DNA of 64,000 nt from Nymphaea colorata (GCF_008831285.2 NC_045147.1:7346334-7410333); one strand, 5' to 3'; shown: positions 9,348 to 20,489, counted from the stretch's first letter. The notes: a model not told the origin generated them from the letters alone. A program made the numbers and translations.

Positions 9348-12300
9348 AATATCACAAGTCCTGCTGAGCCTCGCTTGATAAACAATGAGTGTTCAAGCTG
9401 GGATCGGCGAAATCCACACTTAGATAGCACTTCAGTAAGCTTTTGGAACCATGCACGGGGACTCTGTTTGAGTCCATAAATAGCCTTCTTTAACTTGCAT
9501 ACCTTGGAACACTCCCCTTGTCGCTCAAAACCAGGTGGTTGCTGCATATAAACGATTTTAGAAAGGTCTCCATACAGAAAGGCATTTTTTACATCCAATT
9601 GAAAAAGATGCCACTCTCGTTGGACAACAAGAGAGATAATCAAGCGAATAGTGCCCAACCGGGCCACAGGCGAAAAAGTCTCAAAGAAGTCAACACCATA
9701 AGTCTGAGTATACCCTTTTGCGACAAGACGGGCCTTGAACCTTTCAACTGACCCATCAGAATGATACTTGATGGTGAATACCCATCGTGAGCCAACCACA
9801 TCACAGCGTGTTGGGGGGTCTACCAAATCCCAAGTCTCCCGAGAAAGAAGAGCATCCATTTCCTCCTGCATAGCTTGTCGCCAACGTGGATCTAACAGGG
9901 CGTGATGGTGCGAGGACGGGATAACATGACTAGATAGAGCTTGATCAAACTGTACTAAGCGTGTACTCAGATGAGCAGTAGAGACAGAATTAGATATAGG
10001 ATATAAGGTACACTGTCGCTTGCCCTTGCGAATAGCAATAGGGAGATCTGCCACAGAATAGTCATCACTTAAACCTGAGTCAGTCTTATCAGTAGAGCTT
10101 ACCTCTTGAGACGATGTTGGTGGACGGTTGAGAGAGGGACCTAGACGACGAGTGTAAACCAACGGAGGCTCAAGAAAACGTTCATGTGACCTAGGTTGAG
10201 ATGATGGAAATGACTCAAGTGACACTGGTGGAATAGGAAGAGGTATAGGTGCATGCATCTCAGATGAAGAGGGATTTGACGGAGGGAAATAAGGACGAGA
10301 CTCAAAGAAGGTAACATCTGCACTGATAATGTCTTTCTTGGTCAAGGGATCAAAGCATTTGTATCCCTTTTGATTGGCTGAATAGCCAATAAAGATACAT
10401 TTGATGGCTTGGGCAGCAAGTTTGCTTTTGTTCGGGCCTAGGATATGTGCAAAGCAAGTGCATCCAAAAACATTGGGAGGTAAATGAAATAATGAACGCC
10501 CTGATATAGAATTTGAATTGGAATACGATCTTGAATGGAGGAAGAGTGTAATCTATTAATGAGGTAACACGCAGTAAGAATAGCATCACCCCAAAAATAG
10601 GCAGGCATGTGAGACTGTAACATGAGGGTACGAGCTACGTTTAGGAGTTGCCGATGTTTGCGTTCGGCTACACCATTCTGTTGGGACGTATGTGGACAAG
10701 TATACTGAGGTCGAATTCCATGGTCGGCATAAAACTGAAGTAGAATGGAAGACTTGAATTTAAGAGCATTATCAGTGCAAATATTTTTGACAATGAGTCC
10801 AAACTGAGTTTTTATTTCCTTGATAAATTTTTGAAGAATACATATGACTTCAGATCTTTCCCTTAACAAGAAAACCCAACTGACTCTAGTAAAATCATCA
10901 ACTAGAACAAGATAATATCGAAAACATGATCGAAAAGGAACCCGACTAGGACCCCATACATCCACATGAATGAGATCAAAAGGACTATGACTCGAAGGAA
11001 AGCTGCTCTGTGTATGCTTGCCCAACTGGCAGACATCACATAAGAAGGACTCTGATGCAGGAATATCTGGAAACATGCGACGAAGTTTTGGTACTGAATG
11101 TTGACCCAGTCTGAGATGCCATTGGAAGGGAGAAGGCTTGGAAGGGACTGAAGATGCAGCAACATCAACTGGGATTGACAAAAAATAAAGGCCCTCACGC
11201 TCATGGCCGCCACCAATCATCTTCCCAGTTGGTAAGTCCTGAAAAGAACAAGAGTCAGATTCAAAAATGACTTTACATTGTAAGTCGATAGCTAGCTGCT
11301 TCACAGATATCAAATTAACAGGAAACTGAGGAGCAAATAGCACATGTGTAATAGTGCCTAAATGTGGAAGGTAAATATCACCGCTACCCAAAACAGGGGA
11401 CAACTTGCCATCAGCCAACTTAACATGCTGTGGTGTAGAAAATCTGACAAATGATGAAAAATTTTGTGGTTGATTACAACAATGTCTAGAAGCGCCCGAG
11501 TCTATCATCCATGTCATACCTGGATCAGCAGTAGGAGCACCAACAGAGAATGCTGAATCTACAACAGTATTATTGGCAGATGTAGAGGTAGATGTAGAGG
11601 CAGACCTCTGAGCAAGAACATGATCATATTCATCCTTACTTAGGTTAAGAGAATATGACATAGATATAGAAGGATCAGTAGAAGACTCAACCATAGATAT
11701 TGTTGCCTTTGAATGAGTTGCTTGGGATGAAGAAGGACCTCTGCTTGTGGTGATTCTACCTCCACCACGTCCAGAGGAAACATTAGACCTGAGGTGAGGA
11801 TGTTTGTCCCAACAACGATCCTCTAGATGACCAATTTTGCCACAATAAGAGCACTGAAATCTGCCACGTCCAGCACCACGGCCTGTACCACGTCCCCTAG
11901 TGCCTCCAAAAGAACTAGGGCCCCGTCCTCCTGATATCACAAGTTGAGAGACTGGTGTGTCATGCGTAGTCTGAGAAAGAGTGGCTGCAAAACGACTCAG
12001 CCTATTATACGTGTCTGCTAAAACTAGAAGTTCACTGCCTGTTAGAATTTGAGACTTTGCCACAAAGTATTCTGAAGATAGGCCAGATAAAAACTTCGCC
12101 ACCATACCAGTCTCAACGTGTGATGCATAACAATGCTGGCAAGGTGGACGAAGAGTCTTTAACCGTTCATATGCAGCAGTCAAAGTAGCAAAATATTGAG
12201 ATAGGTCCTGATCCCCTTGTCGAATGTTGCATAACTCCTCTTCTAGTTGTAGGATTTTGATTACATTAGTGGCATGCGAGTATGTCTTTCTCAAGAAAGA

Positions 12301-12603
12301 CCACATATCCTTGGCCTTGGTATAATATGCAATAGTTGGGGCTATATGAGACTCCACACTATTCATAATTCATGACATAACAATATAATTATCTTCATCC
12401 CACGCAGCACATATTCCTTTTTTCTCAATAGGTTCATCCTCCTCAAGAATATATTTCTTCCTATGACCAGCCACCGACATTATGAATACCCTAGACCATA
12501 TTTCATAATTTGAGCCATTAAGTTTCATCGTGGTTCCATAAGAAAATGAATTCCGAGCCATCTTGTAGTCAGTAGACCCTTCAGATTTACTGTTTTCAGC
12601 CAT
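9348..12603 (-). pseudogene. Copia-1 gag, protease, integrase and first part of RT
   Basis: Reads right to left from ATG 12603 (MAENSKSEGS). A TGA at 12370-12372 replaces the tryptophan of VMSWIMNS. Gag then continues to the knuckle CSYCGKIGHLEDRCWDKH, protease MIDSGASRHCCN, integrase HLRLGQHS...CDVCQLGK, VDVWGPSR, CTDNALKF and SQQNGVAERKHR. A single-base loss near 10497-10503 shifts the frame within the segment before NVFGCTCFAHILGP. The RT half follows (KARLVAKGYTQTYGVDFF, LDVKNAFLYGDL) and ends at 9348, where Copia-2 inserted. The protein resumes at 1440 with the YMDD motif. Confidence 0.94.
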
Positions 12604-13297
12604 AGTAAATAAAGAAGACCAGATTGACGCAAACGTTTAAAGAAAGAGGGCTAGGAAATTACTGTCACTTCAGATCTGGTTCAGCCGATGACAAAAACAA
12701 GAATGAACTCCCAACGACTGAAGACTGCTGCTCCCAACGACTGAAGACTGCTGCCACTTATAACAGCAGCTAGTTCTCCTAAAACTTCCTGTCCACGTGT
12801 CAAAGAAATCCACGAAATCAAACAAAAACTTGTACTAAGGATCAGCAGCAGTCCTCACGCAGCCTTACTTTACTGAATTTGTATCCACGATCTATAGAAA
12901 AATTCTGATCATATTCAAAAAACTGAATTTATAAGCAGCATATAGACTCCACAAAGCATCCACAACACCTCACGCAGCCTGACTTTACCGAAATTGTATT
13001 TACGATCATCACAAACCACAGCGTCACACGTCACGCTGCATCCACAATAGTCTGCTTCATACGACCAATATGAGGATCTGATCACGCCTTCCACATAGGC
13101 GTGATCAGGTCCTCCTTCACACGGCACGCCCAACCCCTATTCTCTCACTGTCTCCTTATTGGGTGATAAGAGGGAATAAGGAGTAGCGATGACAAGAGAG
13201 AGGACGAAAAAAAAGGAACTCACTTGGCTATTCGCCGGAAAGATTGTCGCCGGAGAAGGTCATCGGAAAGCGCACCCTGCCGTCGACGCCCACACCC
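12604..13297 (-). other. Copia-1 untranslated leader
   Basis: About 690 bp between PBS and gag, the same length as the Copia-2 leaders but diverged in sequence. It has a short tandem copy around 12708-12750 (CAACGACTGAAGACTGCTGC occurs twice) and an inverted motif near 13075-13110 (CTGATCACGCC...GGCGTGATCAG). No real gene is seen. Confidence 0.6.
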
Positions 13298-13309
13298 GCT
13301 CTGATACCA
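13298..13309 (-). other. Primer-binding site, Copia-1
   Basis: On the minus strand this reads TGGTATCAGAGC and abuts the 5' LTR. Confidence 0.93.
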
Positions 13310-13493
13310 TGTTGCGAGAGAGAGAGAGAGAGAGGCGGCAAAAAGTTGAAGTTCATTACGTGACCCTAATCTCTATTAAGAGATTAGGGTTAGGGAAAAT
13401 TACAAGAGAAGTCCACTAAAAACAACAAAACATTTAAAGAGATCCTCCCTAACTTCCTAATATTTCAGAAAACCCCTTTTTGTATCTTTAACA
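13310..13493 (-). repeat. Copia-1 5' LTR
   Basis: A 184-bp LTR that pairs with 291-472 with about three substitutions and one extra GA unit. It is followed on the right by ACAAT, the target duplication. Confidence 0.95.
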
Positions 13494-14423
13494 ACAATAT
13501 ACTTGCTTTTGAACTTAGATTTTTTTGTGGTTCTTAAGTTTTAAAAAAAAAATGAAGAAGAAGAAGAAGGTGATGATGATGATGTATGACTTTAATGCTC
13601 GGTACAATTTTGCAATAAGTTATGCCCATTTCAGCTTTATGGGAAAGAAATATATCTTTTACCATGAAAGTAGGAGAATCTTAACTTCTTGCTCTTTAAT
13701 TCAAACCAGACCGATTTCTTTTGGGATAAGATATAAACTCTAAACTTGTTTATGTAGAAATCAAGCACTTCAAACAAGGCCTTTGACAACAGTAATAAAA
13801 TATAACATATTTCATTTGTATTTCAAATGACCGTAGGAGTTGGACCGAACTACTGAGCTCATAAAAGTTTTGAATAAGTGTGACCAAGTGGTGCCAAAAT
13901 CTAAGTAGCGTGGTTGCTTCCTGAGCTTAGGAGACATGATTCTTACTTACCTTCTCACAGTTAACTCCCTTCATTTAGTTGCTGCATGTGAAATAATTAA
14001 GATGGTGATTGTACAGTGCATCAGATCAAGATAACAGGCTATGGAATGTTAAACGTGCTAGTGTTATCTGCAACTTAATTGTTTTGTTGTTATAAGTTGA
14101 TAGTCATGTGTTTCATTAAGAAATGTGCTAGTTATGATGCTGAAATTAATATTTAACTTAGTAGTCAAAAGCACTAGCAGGCCTAAAACAGTGTATGAAA
14201 GGAAAAAAGATCAGGCAGAAGAAGAAGAAGAAGAAAGAGAAGGAGAAGGAGAAGAAAATGGGAAAAACAATAGGAAAGGTTGAAAAAAAGGCAAAAATAG
14301 AAGATGAAGAGAAAGAAAGTAGGAGAAAAAAGAACAAAAAATATTTTCTGGCTTTGCTGCCTACGTGACCCAGCCTAGTCCAAAAGTTGGGCACCTAGGG
14401 AGGTGCCTAGGTGCACTTTTGAC
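13494..14423. other. Non-coding stretch with trinucleotide repeats
   Basis: It contains an A-run plus (AAG)n and (ATG)n at about 13543-13582, and a (GAA/GGA)n tract at about 14216-14262. Open frames over these tracts are low-complexity and not credible. CCTAGG-type motifs occur near 14390-14412. Nothing else is recognised. Confidence 0.5.
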
Positions 14424-14664
14424 TATTAAGATATGTAAAGGAATATAGTGGTGACTATGCCATCATTTCCCCTATCAAAGATTGGATGAGAAAAATTAGG
14501 CAGAGATTGGAAGGGCGACGGCCAAATGCAGGTTGGAGCAGGCGTTTTGATCAATTTCAGGTGAGAAATTCTGTGGAGCAGGGTGCTGCTACAGTTGACA
14601 TAGGACGACTGATTATGGATCATGCCAATGACCTTCATGACTATTTTGCTGACTTGAATATGTA
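14424..14664 (+). pseudogene. Orphan open frame, unidentified (possible terminal-exon remnant)
   Basis: A frame of about 80 codons without a usual start runs to TAA at 14662-14664. Its composition is protein-like (IISPIKDWMRKIRQRLEG, then WSRRFDQFQ and DHANDLHDYFADLNM at the end). I do not recognise the family. Two copies of a segment with TATATAA and GGAATAAAGG lie 100-180 bp downstream and could be a 3' untranslated region with polyadenylation signals. It may be the last exon of a lost gene or the tail of an unidentified transposon protein. Confidence 0.3.
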
Positions 14665-14754
14665 AATACATAGCTTGTAGGCTATGTTCTACAACAATTT
14701 TTTGGTGAGGGTTTGGGTCCACCCTTTGTGCATATTGTTAAGGTCTGTTTTGGC

Positions 14755-14845
14755 CTTCCCTTGTATATAATCATTCTGTTGGAATAAAGGTAAGGGGCTG
14801 GCTTCCCTTGTATATAACCATTTTGTTGGAATAAAGGTAGGGGGC
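14755..14845. repeat. Short tandem duplication (period about 52 bp)
   Basis: CTTCCCTTGTATATAA, a few bases, then TGTTGGAATAAAGGTA occurs twice, near 14756 and 14808, with a few differences. Each unit carries an AATAAA. Confidence 0.75.
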
Positions 14846-14916
14846 CTAACACCCAAGCAAGCTCTTTACTTCGAGATATGTAACAGTACATTTTATTTGC
14901 TTCCCTTTATTTGGAT

Positions 14917-15152
14917 TGTTGAATTAGAAGAGTTTATGTTTCTGGGTGGCTCTTTGTAATATTAAAGAGTTACAATATCTCTTTAATATTTTCTTTATTT
15001 TTGTTTGATGTAATTTGTAAATTTCCTTTCTACCCTAATCTCAGATTAGGGTTAGTGAACAACCAAGTTTTCTTTCTCCAAGCCTTATGGCTGCTACTCT
15101 CTCTCTCTCCACATCTCACGATCTACCATCTCCAAACCTCACGGCTTCAACA
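14917..15152 (+). repeat. Copia-3 5' LTR
   Basis: A 236-bp LTR from TGTTGAATTAG to CGGCTTCAACA. Compared with the 3' LTR it lacks about ten bases in the CTCTTTATAATGGAGATT region and a few in the CACAAGTCACG region, so the pair is more diverged than those of Copia-1 or Copia-5. Confidence 0.92.
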
Positions 15153-15164
15153 TGGTATCAAAGC
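15153..15164 (+). other. Altered primer-binding site, Copia-3
   Basis: Reads TGGTATCAAAGC, one base different from the usual TGGTATCAGAGC. The last bases coincide with the reverse complement of the inverted hinge segment (GCTTTG), so the change is best explained by the rearrangement junction rather than by a point mutation. Confidence 0.75.
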
Positions 15165-16469
15165 TTGAATAAATTGTTGCATACTTTTACCAACACCATC
15201 AGTAGACACAAAATGAGATATAGGATACAGAGTACATTGTCGTTTGTCTTTGCGAAGAGCAATAGGTAAGTCTTGACAGGGATCAGACGGACTAAGGTTA
15301 CTCACTTCAGATGAACTTACCTCCTGAGAAGCGCTTGGTGAAGGATCATGAGAGGGGTCCTGTCGACGTGTGTAGACCAGCGGAGGATCACGAAACTTGG
15401 ACACTACAGTTGAAGATTCTTTAGAAGTAGATTCAAAAGGAAATGACTCCAAAGGAATAGGAAGAATAGATAGTGGGTCTGGCGATCGTGGCATCTCAGT
15501 AGAGATAGGAGAGGAACTATAATAATGTTTAGACTCAAAGAATGTGACATCCACACTGATATACTCCTTTTGAGTCAAGGAGGTCAAAGCATTTGTAGCC
15601 TTTATGGTTTCTGGAGTAGCCTATAAAGATACACTTAATGGCTTGGGCACCCAATTTATCACATGTGGGTCCAAGTATGTGAACAAAGCATGTGCAACCA
15701 AATACTTTGGAAGCCAAGGAAAACAAAGGTCGTTGTGGGTGCACAAGTTTAATGGGAACCTTGTTGTCAATGGAGGAGGATGGTAAACGATTGGTCAAGT
15801 AACAGGTAGTGAGGATGACATCTCCCCAAAAGTATGCAGGTAAATTATTATGAAGCATTAGGGAACGAGCCACATTTAAAAGTTGGCGATGTTTTCGCTC
15901 AACTACTCTATTTTGTTGGAAAGTATGGGGACAGGTAAACTGAAGAGAAATGCCATTATCAGAGTAAAACTTCATTAAGGTAGATGCCTTGAACTCAAGA
16001 GCGCTATCAGTGCGAATGCTTTTGACAAGAATACCAAACTGGGACTTTATTTCAATAATAAGGTTTTTGAGAGTACATACGACTTCAGACCTTTCTTTCA
16101 AAAGGAAGACCCAAGTGACTCGAGAATAATCATCAACAATGACAAGGAAATAACGAAATCTTAACCTGCTAGCAACTTTACTAGGACTCCACACATCAAC
16201 ATGAAGAAGATCAAATAGTCCACAACTGAACGGACTCAGACTCGATGAATAACTGCTACGGGTGTGTTTGCCTAGTTGACAGGCTTCACACTGAAATGAC
16301 TCTGGTACTGAAAGATGAGGAAGAAGGTGACGGAGCTTGAAAACAAATGGATGACCAAGTCTGAGATGTCACTGGAAGGAGGAGGACAATGAGGTGATCG
16401 ATGATGTTGCAATACCCACTGGATCCGGTAGAAAGTAGATGTCCCTTTTCTCATAGCTTCCACCAAGCG
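15161..16469 (-). pseudogene. Copia-3 inverted integrase and hinge segment
   Basis: On the minus strand it covers the pre-integrase region near VEAMRKG, the integrase core (FLVIVDDYSRVTWVFLLKER, TDSALEFKAS, VVERKHRQLLNVARSLM, YFWGDVILTTCYLTNRLP), the GYKCFD block and the proline-rich hinge through SQEVSSSEVSN to MQQFIQAL. Frameshifts break the frame around 15560-15590 and 16195-16280. Both junctions show short shared sequence with the flanking plus-strand element (AAGC at the left, CACCAA at the right). Confidence 0.9.
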
Positions 16470-18142
16470 CTTCTCAAGAGGTAAGTTCATCTAAAGTGAG
16501 TAACCTTACTCCGTCTAATCCCTGTCAAGACTTACCTATTGTTCTTCGCAAAGACAAGCGACAATGTACTATGCATCCTATATCTCATTTTGTGTCTACT
16601 GACGGTACTGCTCATACAATTCCTATGTGTCAACCAGCAAGCTTTATTAGATACCCAATGGAGACAGGCTATGCAAGATGAGATGGGTGCATTAGTTCAG
16701 CGAGACACCTGGGAACTTGTTGATCCTCCTCCTGATTGTGACATTGTTGGCTCTAAGTGGGTATTCACAGTGAAATATAATTCCGATGGGTTTGTGGAAC
16801 GATACAAAGCTCAGTTAGCTGCTAAGGGCTACACGTAGACCTACGGAGTGGATTTCTTTGATACCTTCTCTCCGGTTGCTCGGTTGGGAACCATTCTGTC
16901 TTATTATTTCTGTGGTTGTACACCATGACTGGTACATGTATCAACTTGATGTCAAAAACACCTTTTTTGTACGGTGATCTCGATGAGACTGTCTATATGT
17001 AACAACCACCAGGGTTTGAACGACAAGGGGAGTGTGGAAAAGTGTGCAAACTGAAGAAAGCTATTTATGGACTCAAGCAGAGTCTTCGTGCGTGGTTTCA
17101 CAAGTTCTCTGAGGTAGTCTCAAAGTGTGGCTTTGCGAGATCTCCTCTTGATCATTCTCTATTTATCAAAAAGACTTCCCAGGGTATCATCATTCTAGTT
17201 GTTTCCGTTGATGATATTATCCTGACAGGTGACTCTGATCAAGAAATTTTTGATGCAAAGTTGTTTCTTCAAAAACACTTTGTGACGAAAGGTCTTGGTA
17301 TTTCTTGAGAATAGAGGTTGCTCGAAATAGAGATGGTGTCATTCTCTCTCAACGGAAGTATGTTCTTGATTTATTGCAGGACACTGGGATACTAGGAGCT
17401 AAATCAGCTAATCTACCTATGAATCCACGCATACATCTTCATGATGACCAAGCAGAATTAGTGGATTCTCGATCATATAGATCCCTTATTGGAAAATTCT
17501 TGTTACTGTGACAAGACTAGACATTAGCTTTGCAGTGGGGAAACTAAATCAATTTATGGAAAACCCATGAAAGTTCATTGGGATGCTGCTTTGATGGTAG
17601 TCAAATATCTGAAATCGTCTCCTGGCAAAGGCCTTTTGTTCACAAAAGGCAAAACCCTAGAAGTGAAAGCCTATAGTGATGCTGACTATGCCGGCTCAGT
17701 CGAAGATAGGAAATCTACCACAGGATTCTGTGTATTTGTGGGAGGCAACCTTATATCATGGCGAAGCAAAAAACAAGATGTGGTGTCAAGATCTCGTGCA
17801 GAATCCGAATACAGAGCTATGGCTCAAACTGCAGCAGAACTGACTTGGGCTAAATCCATGCTATCTAGCCTAAGTGTGTCGATTCCGCTTCCCATGAAGA
17901 TATATTGTGACAATCGAGCAACCACATACATTGCAAACAATCCAGTTTTCCATGAGAGAACTAAACATATTGAAGTGGACTACTATTACATTCGGGATCT
18001 CGTTCAAGGAGGAACCATTGTCATTATTCATGTTCTTTCAGAAGATCAAGCTGCAGATATCTTCACCAAAGCTCTCCCTATTGGTGATTTTTCTAGATGT
18101 TGTGACAAGTTGAGCATGTTTAATATATGTGCTCCAGCTTGA
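16465..18142 (+). pseudogene. Copia-3 RT and RNase H remnant
   Basis: It begins in the hinge (SQEVSSSKVSNL), lacks the roughly 14 codons that hold MQQFIHAL in relatives, and then runs through RT and RNase H. It is broken by TAG at 16836-16838, a frameshift near 16895, a TAA near 16999, a frameshift with loss near 17300 and another near 17500-17570. The RT motif reads VVSVDDIIL in place of VVYVDDIIL, so the catalytic-loop tyrosine is lost. The RNase H end YSDADYAGSVEDRKSTTG is clean. The polypurine tract TTGAGGGGGAG precedes the 3' LTR. Confidence 0.92.
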
Positions 18143-18149
18143 GGGGGAG

Positions 18150-18404
18150 TGTTAAATTAGAAGAGTTTATGTTTCTAAGTGGCTTTTTGTAATATTAAAG
18201 AATTACAAGATCTCTTTAATATTTTCTTTATTTCTGTTTAATGTAATCTGTAAATTTCCTTTCTACCCTAATCTCTTTATAATGGAGATTAGGGTTAGTG
18301 AATAACCAAGTTTTCTTTCCCCAAGCCTTACAGCTGCTACTCTCTCACTCTCTCCACATCTCACAAGTCACGATCTACCATCTCCAAACCTCACGGCTTC
18401 AACA
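18150..18404 (+). repeat. Copia-3 3' LTR
   Basis: A 255-bp LTR from TGTTAAATTAG to CGGCTTCAACA, followed by TGGAC. Confidence 0.92.
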
Positions 18405-18987
18405 TGGACCATTTACTATTTCACTTTTGCCAAGTCCCATTGAGGTTCTAACTTCTAAGTTCAACTCATATCTTAGGCTGTGTCTAACACTCTTGACAAA
18501 ATAGAATTTTTTAACATAGAACATAGATACATCTGAAAATATACTAATCAGGTCATCTGCATGAATTTTTGACTATGACTTCTATCTAAGAAAATACACA
18601 ACAGGAATTCAGATGGAATACCATTGTGATGTTGCTGATACAATGTGTGGAACGCTAGATGGAGATAGCTCAATGGGCTATTTTCAAGTTCTTTCCCTTC
18701 AACTACCCCCTCCTCCCAAACTCACCAAATGAAAGAAAGAAAACTTGTTAAAAAGTCCAGATCGATCAACCTGGGGCTAGGTTTAGCCCTAGAAGATACA
18801 GCATCTGACTTAAGGTTGGACGTAGAACCTTTAATAGGCATAGATTAGCCTGGCCACATTTGGGACCAGTCATGAACAAGTCATTTATCACATTAGGCTT
18901 CATTTTCTTCTCAACTTAAGGGCACCAAACTAAATATGAAATCCCATGTGCAAACCAACCTTTATTTCAGCCTCAACATAACCTTAC
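18405..18987 (-). other. Part of HIP intron 8
   Basis: This sequence lies downstream (minus strand) of the last visible HIP exon. It starts with the intron donor GTAAGG at 18982-18987 and continues leftwards without another exon that I can recognise before Copia-3. Nothing else is seen. Confidence 0.55.
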
Positions 18988-20449
18988 CTCCTCAGCTTTC
19001 TTACGTTCCCTTTCCTTCAGCAACCCTTCATATTTTCTTTTGTGTTCTTCAATCTTGCGGGCATTTGGGGTAACCTGATTGAGTTTAGAGGGAACACAAG
19101 CATTAAAAGCTCTTGCATAGAAAATATGAACTTCAAAAGGATACCTTTTTAAGCATTGCACTTATTTCCTCATCATGGTCCAAATTTGATGCAAGGTTCA
19201 GATCTTTGGCAGCTTCCTGCCATTCACCAATCATAGACCTAGCCATGCCTCGAGATTTGTATCCTTTTGCTAAATCAGGATTAATCTAAAGATAAAGTTC
19301 AGAGAACCAAGGCAAAGCTCAGTCGGCCAAGGACCAAAGGAGAAAAAAAAAGGAAGAAAAGGCAATCCTCATCTCAAAGATGGAGTTGTAGTAGGAAGCA
19401 AAACCTGCAAAGCTGCATCAGCATCTCGAATGGCAGCATTCGGCTTGCTTAGTTTTACAAAGACGGTAGCTGCAAGGAAGTTACTTTCATGAGGTTACCA
19501 GATTATATTAAAGCTACATAACGATGAAAAATAAGTGTTGCATCTATGAGAATGAAAATTAAGAGAATCGGAGAAATAATTTTACCTCTAGTAGCGTATA
19601 GGATGGCAGAACCTGGATTCAGTAATATTGCTTCTGTAAGATCGTCAATGGCCTCAATCAACCTGCCTGAAATATAAGTTTCTTTATTTATCACAGAAGG
19701 AAGACAAATCTGAAACTAAACATGGAAACAACAGATTCAATTCAGTTTTGCCTTCTGAAATCGCCACCATGGCTCTGGCCTTGGCTATTTGAGCAGCATC
19801 GCAGTGCTCTTGTGTTACCTCTATAGATGGATCCCCCATCTGGATAACTCAACCAAGTTAATACATAATATTTTGAACCGCTGCAAAAAGTTCCCTACTA
19901 AATGAATGCACTGAAGCAAGTTCACCTTTTGTGGGGGATCATTGTCAAGTTCAACAACATCACCTTGTAACTCGATATCGGACTCAACTATGTCATCATC
20001 AGGATCATCTATGGAACTTCCACAAGACATTTTTGCATCAGAATGCTGTTCCATGAAGCTCTGGATGCATACATGCACATGTTAAAGATGAATTGCAATT
20101 CTCAACAGAAAATTAACAGTTAGTGAAAGAAACAAAAATAGCACCACTTCAAAATTTAAATGGCAGCAGCATCTAGAGTGACCTACAAGCTAAGTCACAC
20201 GGGTGTGCCAACTATGGTGGCGCACCCGCATTGGCATGCGTGCTAGTAATGGTGCGGCTCGACACGGCGTCAAATGAGTTTTGGCCGTTTTGAAAAATGT
20301 TTTGGTCGAGTTTTCATTGATAAATCGATTCAAGGTAACCTTGATAAAAAGAGTTTAAAAATATAGACAAATAAAAGTAATATATAACAAATAACATATA
20401 TATGTATATAATATACGTATACATACATATCTATGTATATAATATACAT

Positions 20450-20480
<31 letters not shown>

Positions 20481-20489
20481 CATACATAT

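Larger units (their letters stand above)
291..13493 (-). mobile_element. Copia-1: complete Ty1/copia LTR retrotransposon, interrupted by Copia-2
   Basis: Both ends are visible. LTRs at 291-472 and 13310-13493 both begin TGTT and end AACA on the plus strand, and the element is flanked by the 5-bp duplication ACAAT (286-290 and 13494-13498). A primer-binding site for initiator Met-tRNA and a polypurine tract sit next to the LTRs. Without the nested Copia-2 insertion (1446-9352) it is about 5.3 kb, a normal copia length. Domain order on the minus strand is gag, zinc knuckle, protease, integrase, RT and RNase H. The LTRs differ by about three substitutions and one GA-repeat indel, so the insertion is recent. 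The polyprotein has at least one nonsense codon and one frameshift. Confidence 0.96.
14917..18404 (+). mobile_element. Copia-3: internally rearranged copia element of the Copia-2 group
   Basis: LTRs at 14917-15152 and 18150-18404 are related to the Copia-2 LTRs. The flanking 5-mers TGGAT (14912-14916) and TGGAC (18405-18409) look like a target duplication with one change. Inside, the 5' half is abnormal: directly after the PBS comes a minus-strand segment matching integrase and hinge (like Copia-2b about 6287-7583), followed by a plus-strand segment from the hinge to the 3' LTR (like Copia-2b about 7410-9347). Gag and protease are missing. About 130 bp of hinge sequence is present in both orientations. 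Confidence 0.9.

Noticed and set aside
13525-13743. Open frame starting with a lysine-rich run
   Set aside because: It is created by AAG and ATG trinucleotide repeats; no homology is recognised.
14917-18404. Two separate head-to-head elements instead of one rearranged element
   Set aside because: There are only two LTRs in the same orientation, one PBS and one purine tract, with near-matching flanking 5-mers, so one rearranged unit is simpler. An assembly error cannot be excluded without reads.
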